Source of the DNA: Lingula anatina
Lineage: Eukaryota > Brachiopoda > Lingulata > Lingulida > Lingulidae
Length of the DNA stretch: 64,000 nucleotides
Direction: 5' to 3'
Assembly (NCBI RefSeq): GCF_001039355.2
Contig: NW_019775569.1
Location: forward strand, 153,727 to 217,726
The position numbers and the translations under genes are program-made. The first letter of the stretch is position 1; each line of letters starts with the position of its first letter. Under the pieces are notes generated by a model. It worked only from the letters and a program-made list of their open reading frames with translations. It did not search any database and was not told the DNA's origin. Of this stretch, positions 1-12,094 are shown piece after piece.

Positions 1-250
1 AGGCTGCCAGTTTGTGTCTGTCCAGGTAGACTGCCAGTCTGTGTCTGTCGAGGTAGGCTGCCAGTTTGTGTCTGTCCAGGTAGACTGCCAGTCTGTGTCT
101 GTCCAGGTAGACTGGCAGTCTGTGTCTGTCCAGGTAGGCTGCCAGTCTGTGTCTGTCCAGGTAGGCTGCCCATCTGTGTCTGTCCTGGTAGGCTGTCAGT
201 TTGTGTCTGTCCTGGTAGGCTGCCAGTTTGTGTGGGTACACTGCCTCCCT
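1..250 (+). repeat. 27-bp minisatellite
   Basis: About nine tandem units of roughly 27 bp with the core ctgccagtytgtgtctgtcc. Because 27 is a multiple of three, the array reads as an open frame with a 9-residue period (S-V-S-V-x-V-x-C-Q), but nothing else suggests that it is translated. One further unit lies at 5912-5943, directly before the contig junction N at 5944. The array starts outside the window. Confidence 0.9.
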
Positions 251-746
251 GTGGCTGTGTTGGTGCCCCACCCTCACCCTGATTTTCACCAATCACATTG
301 TTGGCAACAGGAGGGCAAACAACTGAAAAATGTAAAGCATGCAGTTAAATATTCAAAATAATATTCTCACTCATTTACATACTTGGTAAGCATATCTTAC
401 ATTTGCCTGTGACCGAGGAAAAGGTTCATGGCTGCTATCAAAGAGGATATGCAGGAAGTGCGTCCAATGTAGGAGTAGAGGAAGACCCAATGCAAGACCA
501 GTGTGAGCTGAGGTGTGCTATCTACCCTGAGAAGGGTCTTAGCCAAAGGACAAAGAAGAAGGAGCTTATTTTACATTTGCCTGTAGTAATTAAATCTATA
601 CAGTAACATATGAAATGCTTTTCTCATTCTCTACCTCCCCCTTCCTAACCTCCTTTAATTTCTTAAAGGCAACCGATTAGACTTAACAAATATCTTTTGT
701 CCAGTAACAAACTGAATGGGTAATTTGCTTTTCAATATTATGTTCT

Positions 747-751
<5 letters not shown>

Positions 752-831
<80 letters not shown>
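752..831. repeat. (TA)n microsatellite
   Basis: An uninterrupted run of about 40 TA dinucleotides. The open frame across it (alternating I and Y) is an artefact. Confidence 0.97.
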
Positions 832-833
<2 letters not shown>

Positions 834-2190
834 CTTAATATTAATTATGCAAGTTAGATTGGTCAGCATATTAGATTTGTCAACTATTCATGCCTCTGTA
901 CGTATAAATCCTGCTGCTCATCATTCTCAGGTATTAGTTATCAGATGAACATGGTTGCTTAGTTTTTGGTAAACTTAAATTACCAGTCTGTTCAAACTTT
1001 GTACTATAACTACAAGACGAATGTCACTTAATATTGAAATAACAAGGAATGACACCTCTACATACTGCTTTAAACATCAAAACAACTTGCTCTTTAGATT
1101 TTGCACTGCAAATTTCATAACTAGTAATCTTGAACTCAGCACAGTAAATGTTCATCTGTTACAGAAAAATATTTTTGCAGCTCCTGAGATTAAAAGTTAT
1201 CAGTCCAGCAATCTAACTCAGTGGGAGGTCTCGCTAAAGTGCAGTCAATGTAACCAGCTTAATAAAAGTTACCAGAGGAGATCAGCATTGGTCAAATTGT
1301 GCCAGAAGTGTGAAGTCAAGTGGTGTAAGATGCGAAGCTGAGGGATCATTTTTAGCTGGAGGTGAACGGGAGAGAAGACATGGACTCAGAGAAAAAAGCA
1401 GTTTTTCAAACAACATGGTAGGTAACATTTCTTCTTTACGCATTTTGGGCAGAGAATACTTGTAGAAATAATAGGCACATAATATGAAAATGTGACATGG
1501 AACTTGAAGGTGCAAAATCGTGCTAAATTTGCAGTCAATTTGTTTTGAAATACATGCTGCATCGACCGCCAGCGCGACAAAAAGTCTAAAGGGGAAGGAA
1601 TTCCCGGGAGGCTATAAATCGTTGTCATGTGCAATTTTGGTATTTATATAATCTGATATGTCCATATCTAAGTATTTTTGGATGTTTTATGGTATGTGCT
1701 GCAATTGTAATGATGTTTTAGAGTTCTTGAAGGACCTTGTGAAAACCAGGAAATGGTTCGTTTCTAACAACTGAATCGTACAGATCTACAACTGCTGTGC
1801 AAAGATGTATCTATTTTAAAATATTGTGATGGATTTTTAGATCTTTATATGTCCATCTGACATGAAATTCCGCACATATGATCACACCAATACACCTTTT
1901 AAACCGGGGTAGGCACTAATCAGTGACAAATGCCAAGACAAAGGTGACATTCTGACAGCCATTTATCTGAGCTAAAAATCACTAGCAAAATAGACTGGCA
2001 ATCAATTTCCTACTGAGAGAGATTCCCCACAGATCGAGATAGATCATGCAATCCTGCTGGACTGATTACTTTCAAACTGAACACAGCCTAGGGTGTCATT
2101 TTGGCATTTAATGCCACCACTATAAGACTGGAACCAAAGTAACTAAAATGCTATCTAGGTTATATGTGTAAACGGGCATTTGGTGATTAC

Positions 2191-2662
2191 CTCCTTCTTT
2201 CTGAGACTGTGCTATCAAATAAAGCATAATGCAGGTTTCCTTCATGTCAACTTTGGGGCAGTATGTGCTGCACACCATTCCATCCTGGGCCAGAACGTCA
2301 AACTGTCCCATCATTAGTTGATTCGGTATCTTAACCGGGGTATTTTTTATCACCAAGCAGACATCAGGCCATATAGATTTATCTTCATTATTCAACAAAT
2401 AAAACACAGCCGCCTCGCTCAAACAACTTGGTGATTTTACATTTGCGCATAAATCACTGGTTGCACTGTTTATAAGCTGCAAACAGGCAGCTTTCGCCAG
2501 AGGTCTGGTGGTTGATTCGGGGTCTACCACACCGGTACATTTTGAAGACTGTGCTGAAAAGATCTGCGAAAGACATGCTGATTTCGTTTCTTGCAATCCA
2601 GTATCTTCTGCTGAGGAAATCCAAAAGAAAAGCGATAAAACGCAACAGAGAAAACGTGTCAT
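2191..2662 (-). CDS. First exon of an unrecognised secreted cysteine-rich protein
   Basis: Reading on the minus strand from ATG at 2662, the product begins with a clear signal peptide: MTRFL, then a leucine/cysteine/phenylalanine-rich core ending near SSAED, about 20 residues. The mature part has about nine cysteines spread over roughly 135 residues, which suggests a disulfide-bonded extracellular domain. The frame stays open up to a good splice donor (GAG|GTAATC) at 2190, so this is probably exon 1 of a longer gene. The reading past 2191 (to 2120) is intron. I did not find the next exon between 1 and 2190, so it may lie outside the window. I do not recognise the family. A repeat of the 2701-2900 family lies just upstream of the start. 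Confidence 0.55.
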
Positions 2663-2700
2663 CGTTCAGTCAGTGCTTCCGGGTGTGACTAAGTTCCCAT

Positions 2701-2900
2701 TTCCAGAGATTAGATCGATCTACTTTAGATCGACCTAACTCCCTGGGGGTTCACGCTCAATAGCTGTCAGCCGAGCGGACACGAAAGTTAATTACACCCT
2801 TACAGCTTGCAGAAGGCGGGACGGACATTTAAGCCGGATTATCTGACAGTAATCTAGTGAGACTCCCCGCGGGGATAGATCGATCTAAAAGCTCTGGAAA
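2701..2900. repeat. 200-bp MITE-like repeat with GATC-rich ends, copy 1
   Basis: The outer ends mirror each other (TTCCAGAG on the left, CTCTGGAA on the right), followed inward by the palindromic block TAGATCGATCTA. The inner sequence contains ctccctgggggttc and cagtcagccgagcggacac-like stretches. A second, diverged copy lies at 24364-24570. This is a non-autonomous element with no coding capacity. Confidence 0.8.
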
Positions 2901-2910
2901 TACAGCCTAA

Positions 2911-3358
2911 AATGCGCAATACACTGCAATACAACGCAACACAGCGCAATACACATGATAACACAAGTCCAGTTGCAAGTAAACACAGGAAAGGGTAATC
3001 TCAAATAAAATAGGGTGATATAAAAGCAAAATATATAGTAGGCCTACATAGTAATTAATATTGCTGATACAACTTGACAATTTTTTCATTGTTTGGTCAG
3101 CTGCCATGGCGGCGAGTAGCTCTTCTTGTCCAGTAATATATCCAAGAAGAGCCACTCGCCAACATGCTGCCAACTGGACAATATAAATGTCTTGCTGATT
3201 TGTTAAGTTATATCAACGATATTACTTATATAGTAATATAGGTTGTTTTTATATCACCCTACTTTGCTGGGAATGGTCATTTCTTTTGTGTAATTGCAAC
3301 TGGATTTGATTTTTGTATCGCACTGTGTTGCGCAGTATTGCGGTGTATTGCGCAATTC
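2911..3358. repeat. 450-bp fold-back element
   Basis: A long inverted repeat centred near 3140. The left arm begins aatgcgcaatacactgcaat and the right arm ends ggtgtattgcgcaatt. Matching inner blocks occur on both sides (tagggtgatataaaa against tttatatcaccct; tccagttgcaa against ttgcaactgga). The centre holds two near-mirror copies of ggcgagtrgctcttcttg (about 3111-3154). The structure could fold almost end to end. It probably is a fold-back or MITE-class transposon; no protein is encoded. Confidence 0.85.
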
Positions 3359-3725
3359 AGTCACACCGAGTGCTTCCCGCAGGTAACTCTTGAATTTGAC
3401 CGATAGATGGTGGGACGGTCATAAAAGTATGGCCAAGATGTCAATGTTATTGCATTCAGTGAATAGTGGAGTGTCAGTCTTCAGTACGGCGCATGCTCAA
3501 ACTACACGAAAATGGATGCTTGACAGAATATACAAGTTTGGTCAAATACAACGACCGAAAAGTGTAAATCTGCACAAACTTAAAAAATAGCCTACACGGA
3601 TTCTTCTTTAACGTTAATAGCGCCATCTTTACTCTCATTGCAGAACTGTACGTACCTGCTGGACCGTCAGGTAGTCTCCGTGCACATAGTGTGTTACAGT
3701 GGTTGCATAATTTCCGTTAGGCCAC

Positions 3726-3840
3726 TAGCGACTACTTGATATAAAGTAATCCCCACTCCTAAGCAACAACTTTAAAAAATATATACATTTTTTGTTGCTA
3801 AGGAGTGGGGATTACTTTATATCAAGTAGCCTAGTCGCTA
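3726..3840. repeat. Near-perfect hairpin repeat
   Basis: Arms of about 45 bp read tagcgactacttgatataaa... on the left and its reverse complement on the right, separated by a short AT-rich loop near 3770-3795. The right arm carries a few extra bases (ggc) inside the tagcgacta block. It probably is a small MITE. Confidence 0.88.
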
Positions 3841-5943
3841 TTTAGATAAAACTAGTAGCACTTGGCGAGGGGAATGGCAAAGTTTTTGCTACAAAAGGCT
3901 TATATGCTTCATTGTTAGATTGCAGCTCTTTACCACATCGCGGCTTTACTGGACGTAAAAATTGTTGTTTTAACTTTTAAATAAATTAATTGACTGGTGC
4001 ATTAACCAATTAATTATGGTGAGAACTTTGCTCATTAATTAGTTGCATAAATAATCATTAATGTTGAGAAAAATTGAATTGATTAATAAATCAATTAATT
4101 GATTAAGTCATTGAGATATAATAAACATTAATGAAAAATGAGCTGCCTTAGCGGCCGGAGGTCTGCGCTGTCTGCGTGTTTTTCTCGTTATCTATATTTT
4201 GATCAGGACTGCAAAGAGAGAACAGTAATGCTTACGTAAATCTATGCCAGTTTCCCCGTTATCCCCACCCACCCTCCGTACTTTTTCTGAATGGTTAGCC
4301 CCTACCCTCACCCCCGGGCCCTTAAAATTTGCATCCTTCGAATGCTGTACAGACCATTCCTCGTTACATTAATTTATACACAAGTTAATTTTATGTAAAT
4401 GATATCTCATTATTATAAAATCGGTGAAAAAATGTCGTGGAGATAGATTTTTTTGCGTTTTTTCTCTCTTTCTTTCTTTCATTTAAACAAAAGATTTTAC
4501 ATTGATCAATTGTGGTAGTTGAAATCAGTTCTATTGCACAATGGCAATGGATGTGCTCTCAACTACCACAAACAGTAAAAAGTCTGTATATCCTGCATCA
4601 TAACTACATTTCAGGTTATGTTATTATTGAGTTAATTAATTATAAGATTGGTTGTTCGATTTAATAATTAACTAATTTTTAAATAATAATGAGAAATGAG
4701 CTGCCTTGGCGGAGGTTTTCGCTGTTTGAGTGCTTCTGTAGTTAACTAAGTTGTAAAACATACCATCTCTTTCTTTCAGAAATAGGCCATACGCTTCCAA
4801 GTCTCACATTACTGACATAAAAACACTGTTGTTTTAGCCAGGAAATTAACTGAATCTCAATAAATCTCGTTATCTACTTTAAATATATTTAAATTCATTT
4901 GGAACGACAAAGAAAAAAAAAAACGTAGCCTAAAGTGCGTTGTTGCCAACGAACGAATAAGGTGGAAATTGACAACGAAAATAATGGAATAGGTACAGAA
5001 AACGAGAACAGAATTTATTTCATTTTTTAATAAAAAATATTTTAGGTCAGTAATTCCCCCCACCCCTTTCGCCTTAAACGTTTGTCAAACATTTAAATTT
5101 AAAAAAAATGGAAACCGCGAATATAACTAATATATAACTAATATCGTTATTTATAGTGTCTGCTTACTATAGAGGATCTTAGCCACTGTCACATGCCACG
5201 AGGTGGCGTATTAAGTCACGTGCAGTAGATGTACAGCGTATATACCACTCCTCAAATTACTTGAATACAGATTTAGAACATTTAATAACATGACTCAGTG
5301 TGAGTTAAGAAACGGTAACGGTAACACTGCTGGTGGCAAATAACGCTAACAAACATTCAGCAAGCCCAACCGCCCCTTGCTGCGGCCCATCGCGCTTGCT
5401 ATGCTTAATATTCACAAAATAATAGTCTACCTGATCACGGCTGAGATATATTTCTATACCCTGGAAGCTAGCATGGGGAAGAGGTTATTATTTTTATTAT
5501 AACTGCTCCACACCTTTTGCAAATCTGTATTGCATTGCATGAGAGAGCCGGGTCTTAGGGTTCACCATGCTGAAACCGTGTATGATGCTCCAAAAATAGC
5601 TAGGATGGCAGGTGTACTACTCAGGCAAATCAAACTAGCATAATCTTTTTATATAAAAGTTCACATCCATATTATCTCTCCTCCTCTCCCAGTACTTATT
5701 GTCATATTGCTAAAGTTCAAGGGCATCATTGATTTTTTTGTTTTCTAAATGATTAAACATATTTTCAACAATGCTGTACCTGCTATAGGCCCCTATGAAT
5801 CTGTATTTTAACAGAAAATATGCGATGATTTTGGTTTTTCTGTGCGATGATTTGTTGGTTATTGTCCTTTGTGTGGGTATGTCACCTTCTTGTTTTGAGG
5901 GCAAACTTCCTTCTTGTGTCTGTCCAGGTAGGCTGCCACCCCG
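3841..5943. other. Non-coding stretch, no gene seen
   Basis: AT-rich sequence without a convincing exon. It holds two diverged copies of a motif gagctgccttrgcgg followed by a gaggt-type stretch (4139-4180 and 4698-4735), and a short inverted repeat (tgtggtagttga near 4511, tcaactaccaca near 4559). The last 30 bases before the N at 5944 match the minisatellite unit found at 1-250. Confidence 0.6.
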
Positions 5944-5944
5944 N
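5944..5944. other. Contig junction (single N)
   Basis: A lone N. The sequence from 5945 on is repeated from 8627 on, so this is a join between contigs and not a base of uncertain identity. Confidence 0.8.
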
Positions 5945-8625
5945 CCTTCTATTAAGGCAGAATTAGTTGCAGCACGGGGATAGAAAACCATTACAAGGAC
6001 TTAATTTTGACTGCGGCTTTGTTCCATTTTCAATTCATAGAATTGTGCTTTGATACCATTCAAGTCTATTTCAGAAAGAAATTCCTTTAGAAAATACATT
6101 TATTTTGGTCGTCACAGAACGACTGTTTGAAAATAGATTTTATTCTTATCATTATTATTATTTTGATAAAGCTATAGTCTATACTATATTTCCCATTGCA
6201 ATAATATCGGTTTGATTTGGTTCTGTTTCGACTTTGCCTTCTAATCTAGTGGCTTGAAATTAAGAACATTTACATTGAACTGAATAGATAAGGGCGTTCC
6301 CAACTTTTCCAACTCATATACTTGTGTTTTAGATTGCAGCATTGTACCCTTTCAATCATCGTATTTCTTCTTCTATTCATGTTCTAATGTTATCCTCATG
6401 ACGTACATAGGAAAGGAGTGTGCGTTAAGCAGGTAGATCTAGTGCTACCCTCGACCTAATTACATGCTATCAAATTGACTTTTCATGGGGGATGGGTGGG
6501 GGGGGGGGCATCCGCGTATGCGCCGCCAACCCCTGTATTGCCTCCCACGAGCCATCAACCTGAAATGTTCAACCGGCGTACAACCTATCAGGCCTATGTA
6601 GGTTTACTTTGATTTCGTTTATCTTACGATGGAATCTAAAGCAATGCCGAGAGTGTGCTCTTCAGTCCAGTTGTATCTACTATAGTCCAAAGCTCTTAAA
6701 TCATCCTTTGGGTTCCGAAGCGCTATACTCTCAGCCGACCAGAAAAACGCTAACTTCTGTTTCCCATAAATATTTACATATAACAACGGTGGAATAAGCG
6801 GACCACAAATACAAGGCAGCGACAAGGTCCTGGATAGGTACATCTAAGGGCATTACTTCGTTCGTTTCAATAAAAAGTGAAACTCAACTTGAACAATCAT
6901 TTAATGATGGTAATAATACCAAGGAGTTAGTGCATGGCGTCGTAAGTGTGTATTGGGTGGGGAGGGTGGGCACACATTTCAAATTTTATTGGAGTGCTGT
7001 CACAGTTACCAAAGGTTTTTTATATATCACGGCTCGCCCTCCCAACGCTTGAACTTGTGAATTTTATCTCATCCCCCCCCAAGGAGGGGGGGTATTCAGT
7101 AGGTCAATCAAAATGTAATGAAATATAAAACAATTAACAAGTCCTTTGATAAATCTAGCTCAGAGATACAAACTACACCATTAGCCTACTTAAGTGATTT
7201 TGACACATGAAAGTAAGAAAGGTATATTTCTTAAACGTCTACAAATTTCTTATTGTAAAAAGTACACACGACCTCTGATAACCAAAATTAAGAAAAAACT
7301 ATAGAAATGTAAGGGCCAGGAACAGGCCAGTCACAAAACGGATGAAATTTCCAATAATGGACTAGCTCAGCCAAAAATATTCCTAGTGTCACATATAACT
7401 GTGTCCAATTTGGGCATACAGGTAAGCTGATGCTTGGAAAGTGCTTGCAGCGGTCGACCGTTACTGTTTTGAGAGCCCCAATGGTAAATTTCAAAAGGCG
7501 TACTTTTCAATGAAAAATCATTATTATTTCATGTCTTAGTTAATCAACTGTTTGCAAAAAAAGAGATCATAAAAGACGATATATGAACACGCTTTGTTGA
7601 GTAAATGATATAGCTATAAATCATTATGAGATCGTATGGAAGGATTACTATATGCTGGTTCAGAGGCCCAGTTCAGAGCCCCACACTTTAGATTTTAAAA
7701 TAGGCACGGCCGGGGATTGGCTGAACCGTCTTACGTCACTTACGTGCAGCGTACGTATGCGCGTGGCTGGGAACATTATTCGCAGTCGCACACGCCGCAC
7801 CCATCAAGACAGACTGACCGACGTATTCAACTGGTCTGCAGCACCAGAAAATACAGGTAAGAAATATATCTCCATTTGCTGCCAAGGTATGGGGCTTTCT
7901 TGCAGCAATGGACATTACTTTTGATAAGACTTTATGTAAGCTGAAAAATATTTACATATATATATATCATGACGTCTTGCTTCAAAGAAATTAATGGCAT
8001 CTTTGAGCAATTCATCATTTGTTACCCAAGGATCAGGCCAGCAGTTGAAAGAAAAACAGCATTGCATATCCAGTGTGCGTAGGACATGCGGATAAAAAAA
8101 CTTTAAATTATCTTAATAGCTGTAACATTCTCAATAGTGCAAATATTTTCTTTTGCAAACACTTCGGAAACATGTTATAAGATCTGAAGTATAAAGTAAA
8201 AAGTAAAATTATCAAGTATGCATTTACCTCAATAACGTCAAACCGATAGTGTTAGATAATATATACGAGTGAACCTATAGCCAATTGGTAGCCCAATTTG
8301 TAAGTATTGAATGTTTTACGGGATTCCCTATGGTTTTCTTTATGTTAAGCTCCTACCGACCAAATATTTAAACTTAAATGCATCTGAAAATGTCCTTATA
8401 AGATTTATCGTAACTTTTTGAGAATTGTTTCATTGCAAGAATTTTGATTGTCCAAATCCGATCAATTTCTTTCTGTTAATTTACGTTTGAAGTATACTAA
8501 TCATCATCTTTTTGAGTTTTAATATTATCATTATTATTATTATTATTCCGGTGTCATATCAAAATAGAGCCACATAACAAACCGCGAGAAATAATAAGCA
8601 CACGCTGTGTTGATGATCCGCTTGT
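5945..8625. repeat. Duplicated block, copy 1 (probable allele)
   Basis: About 2.68 kb that recurs at 8627-11306 with only scattered substitutions and small indels, in the same orientation. Both copies start with cttctattaaggcagaatta and the first ends at gatgatccgcttgt. Differences sit mainly in homopolymers and simple repeats (poly-G near 6495, C/G runs near 7074, TA near 7960), as expected for two haplotypes. No convincing exon besides the promoter/first-exon patch near 7700-7856. Confidence 0.85.
7690..7856 (+). promoter_or_regulatory. CpG-rich promoter-like patch with possible non-coding first exon
   Basis: In an AT-rich surround this patch is rich in CG. It holds an inverted CCAAT box (ggattggctg near 7713), a CRE-like TTACGTCA (near 7731), and ACGT repeats. 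It ends at a strong splice donor, ACAG|GTAAGA (7856|7857). This looks like a plus-strand promoter plus 5' exon. The nearest downstream plus-strand gene is calexcitin (coding from 19088), but that link is inference. A second copy lies at 10369-10535. Confidence 0.4.
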
Positions 8626-8626
8626 N

Positions 8627-11199
8627 TCTTCTATTAAGGCAGAATTAATTGCAGCACGGGGATAGAAAACCATTACAAGGACTTAATTTCGACTGCGGCT
8701 TTGTTCCATTTTCAATTCATAGAATTGTGCTTTGATACCATTCAAGTCTATCTCAGAAAGAAATTCCTTTAGAAAATACATTTATTTTGGTCGTCACAGA
8801 ACGACTCTTTGAAAATAGATTTTATTCTTATCATTATTATTATTTTGATAAATCTATAGTCTATACTATATCTCCCATTGTAATAATATCGGTTTGATTT
8901 GGTTCTGTTTCGACTTTGCCTTCTAATCTACTGGCTTGAAATTAAGAACATTTACATTGAACTGAATAGATAAGGGCGTTCCCAACTTTTCCAACTCATA
9001 TACTTGTGTTTTAGATTGCAGCATTGTACCCTTTCAATCATCGTATTTCTTCTTCTATTCATGTTCTAATGTTATCCTCATGACGTACATAGGAAAGGAG
9101 TGTGCGTTAAGCAGGTAGATCTAGTGCTAGCCTCGACCTAATTACATGCTATCAAACTGACTTTTCATGGGGGATGGATAGGGGGGGCATCCGCGTATTC
9201 GCCGTCAAAACCTGTATCGCCTCCCACGAGCCATCAACCTAAAATGTTCAACCGGCGTACAACCTATCAGGTCTATGTAGGTTTACTTTGATTTCGTTTA
9301 TCTTACGATGGAATCTAAAGCAATGCCGAGAGTGTGCTCTTCAGTCCAGTTGTATCTACTATAGTCCAAAGCTCTTAAATCATCCTTTGGATTCCGAAGC
9401 GCTATACTCTCAGCCGACCAGAAAAACGCTAACTTCTGTTTCCCATAAATATTTACATATAACAACGGTGGAATAAGCGGACCACAAATACAAGGCAGCG
9501 ACAAGGTCCTGGATAGGTACATCTAGGGGCATAACATCGTTCGTTTCAATAAAAAGTGAAACTCAACTTGAACAATCTTTTAATGATGGTAATAATACCA
9601 AGGAGTTAGTGCATGGCGTCGTAAGTGTGTATTGGGTGGGGAGGGTGGGCTCACATTTCAAATTTTTTTAGAGTGCTGTTACAGTTACCAAAGGTTTTTT
9701 ATATGTCACGGCTCGCCCTCCCAACGCTTGAACTTGTGAATTCTTCTCAACCCCCCCCCCCCAAGGGGGGGTATTCAGTAGGTCAATCAAAATGTAATGA
9801 AATATAAAACAATTAACAAGTTCTTTGATAAATCTAGCTCAGAGATACAAACTACACCATTAGCTTACTTAAGTGATTTTGACACATGAAAGTAAGAAAG
9901 GTATATTTCTTTAGCGTCTACAAATTTCTTATTGTAAAAAGTACACACGACCTCTGATAACCAAAATTAAGAAAAAACTATAGAAATGTAAGGGCCAGGA
10001 ACAGGCCAGTCACAAAACGGATGAAATTTCCAATAATGGACTAGCTCAGCCAAAAATATTCCTAGTGTCACATATAACTGTGTCCAATTTGGGCATACAG
10101 GTAAGCTGATGCTTGGAAAGTGCTTGCAGCGGTCGACCGTTACTGTTTTGAGAGCCCCAATGGTAAATTTCAAAAGGCGTACTTTTCAATGAAAAATCAT
10201 TAATATTTCATGTCTTAGTTAATCAACTGTTTGCAAAAAAGGAGATCACAAAAGACGATATATGAACACGTTTTGTTGAGTAAATGATATAGCTATAAAT
10301 CATTATGAGATCGTATGGAAGGATTACTATATGCTGGTTCAGAGGCCCAGTTCAGAGCCCCACACTTTAGATTTTAAAATAGGCACGGCCGGGGATTGGT
10401 TGAACCGTCTTACGTCACTTACGTGCAGCGTACGTATGCGCGTGGCTGGGAACATTATTCGCAGTCGCACACGCCGCACCCATCAAGACAGACTGACCGA
10501 CGTATTCAACTGGTCTGCAGCACCAGAAAATACAGGTAAGAAATATATCTCCATTTGCTGCCAAGGTATGGGGCTTTCTTGCAGCAATGGACATTACTTT
10601 TGATAAGACTTTATGTAAGCTGAAAAATATTTACATATATATCATGACGTCTTGCTTCAAAGAAATTAATGGCATCTTTGAGCAATTCATCATTTGTTAC
10701 CCAAGGATCAGGCCAGTAGTTGAAAGAAAAACAGCATTGCATATCCAGTGTGCGTAGGACATGCGGATAAAAAAACTTTAAATTATCTTAATAGCTGTAA
10801 CATTCTCAATAGTGCAAATATTTTCTTTTGCAAACACTTCGGAAACATGTTATCAGATCTGAAGTATAAAGTAAAAAGTAAAATTATCAAGTATGCATTT
10901 ACCTCAATAACGTCAAACCGATAGTGTTAATATATACGAGTGAACCTATGGCCAATTGGTAGCCCAATTTGTAAGTATTGAATGTTTTACTGGATTCCCT
11001 ATGGTTTTCTTTATGTTAAGCTCCTACCGTCCAAATATTTCAACTTTAATGCATCTCAAAATGTCCTTATAAGATTTATAAAAATCGCAACTTTTTGAGA
11101 ATTGTTTCATTGCAAGAATTTTGATTGTCCAAATCCAATCAATTTCTTTCTGTTAATTTACGTTTGTAGTATACTAATCATCATCTTTTTGAGTTTTAA

Positions 11200-11231
<32 letters not shown>

Positions 11232-11306
11232 CGGTGTCATATCAAAATAGAGCCACATAACAAACCGCGAGAAATAATAAGCACACGCTGTGTTGATGAT
11301 CCGCTG
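8627..11306. repeat. Duplicated block, copy 2 (probable allele)
   Basis: Second copy of 5945-8625, separated from it by one N at 8626. It continues past the point where copy 1 stops, into 11307-12094, so the two contigs overlap and were not merged. The ATT run near 11205 is longer than the one at 8530. Confidence 0.85.
10369..10535 (+). promoter_or_regulatory. Second copy of the promoter-like patch
   Basis: Same CCAAT, CRE-like TTACGTCA and ACGT repeats as at 7690-7856, again ending at ACAG|GTAAGA (10535|10536). It is nearly identical over the CG-rich part (one C/T change in the CCAAT neighbourhood). Confidence 0.4.
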
Positions 11307-11420
11307 GTAGATTTGTTTAAATATTTAACGTTAGGGACGACCAAAACCGATTTATTTATTTTAATAGTTCCATTTCCATAATATACGAGAGAATAACCTG
11401 GGCTTGATTCAAAGTTTTAC

Positions 11421-11653
11421 CTGTTCAGTTGTTCAATCACCGGGGTATGCATTTCGAAATCAAAGGCTAGCTTACAGCAGTTGTAATTGAATAGCATTTC
11501 GTCTTTCTGAAGAACACGTTCGCTCGGGATCCGGTTTCGGTAAAAACACCGGGGGAATTTCGAATCATTTCTGTTAACGTAGCTGTGTCTGCATATGTAA
11601 TCCCTGCTGATACAAATCAGGCCATGTCTTGTCAAGTAGTGATTATTGACCAT
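11421..11653 (-). CDS. Possible exon of an unrecognised protein (copy 1)
   Basis: An open frame from ATG at 11653 runs 78 codons and reaches a fair splice donor, GAACAG|GTAAAA, at 11420. The composition is mixed (six cysteines, charged residues), with no family I recognise. The same exon recurs in the overlapping contig at 13234-13466. It may be a real first exon or chance. Confidence 0.2.
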
Positions 11654-12094
11654 TTATGCCCCCGACACAAAATCTACACAAAATTACTTCCGTGGACTGG
11701 CATTCATACAAAACTTTGATTAATCCATAAACGTAACCCAAATGATTACCGGAACAGCAACTTGCTAACAACACCGCCCAGCCGTGTAAGCGCACCTGTC
11801 CTTCTGATTAATAATAAATAATCCGCCGGCTCATATACTACTGGTGACCACAAATAGAAATACACAAGAAATTCCTAAATCATTCTCTGGAGATGCACTC
11901 AATTGTACATCCGTACCAACTAGAGGGTTTTGCAGGTGTTCGCTGAAAGGGAACACCTTATTCACCTAAGTAAAGACGCTGAAGATGGACCGCACCTGAC
12001 TATATATTGATAATTTTCACACCCTTCGTAACGCTACATGCCACGGGATCACGTCACATGGAATGAATGTGCAATCAGCTTGTTTGATTTATTC

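Noticed and set aside
14-361. 115-codon frame with a 9-residue repeat
   Set aside because: It is a minisatellite whose 27-bp unit happens to keep frame. No signal peptide, splice sites or family features.
748-948. Frame of alternating Ile and Tyr
   Set aside because: TA microsatellite.
1021-1341. 106-codon frame with several Cys near its end
   Set aside because: The cysteine spacing fits no zinc-finger family I know, and the rest is low in coding character.
6609-7494. Several 60-75 codon frames repeated at 9288-10173
   Set aside because: They occur twice only because the contigs overlap; overlapping frames on both strands argue against coding.
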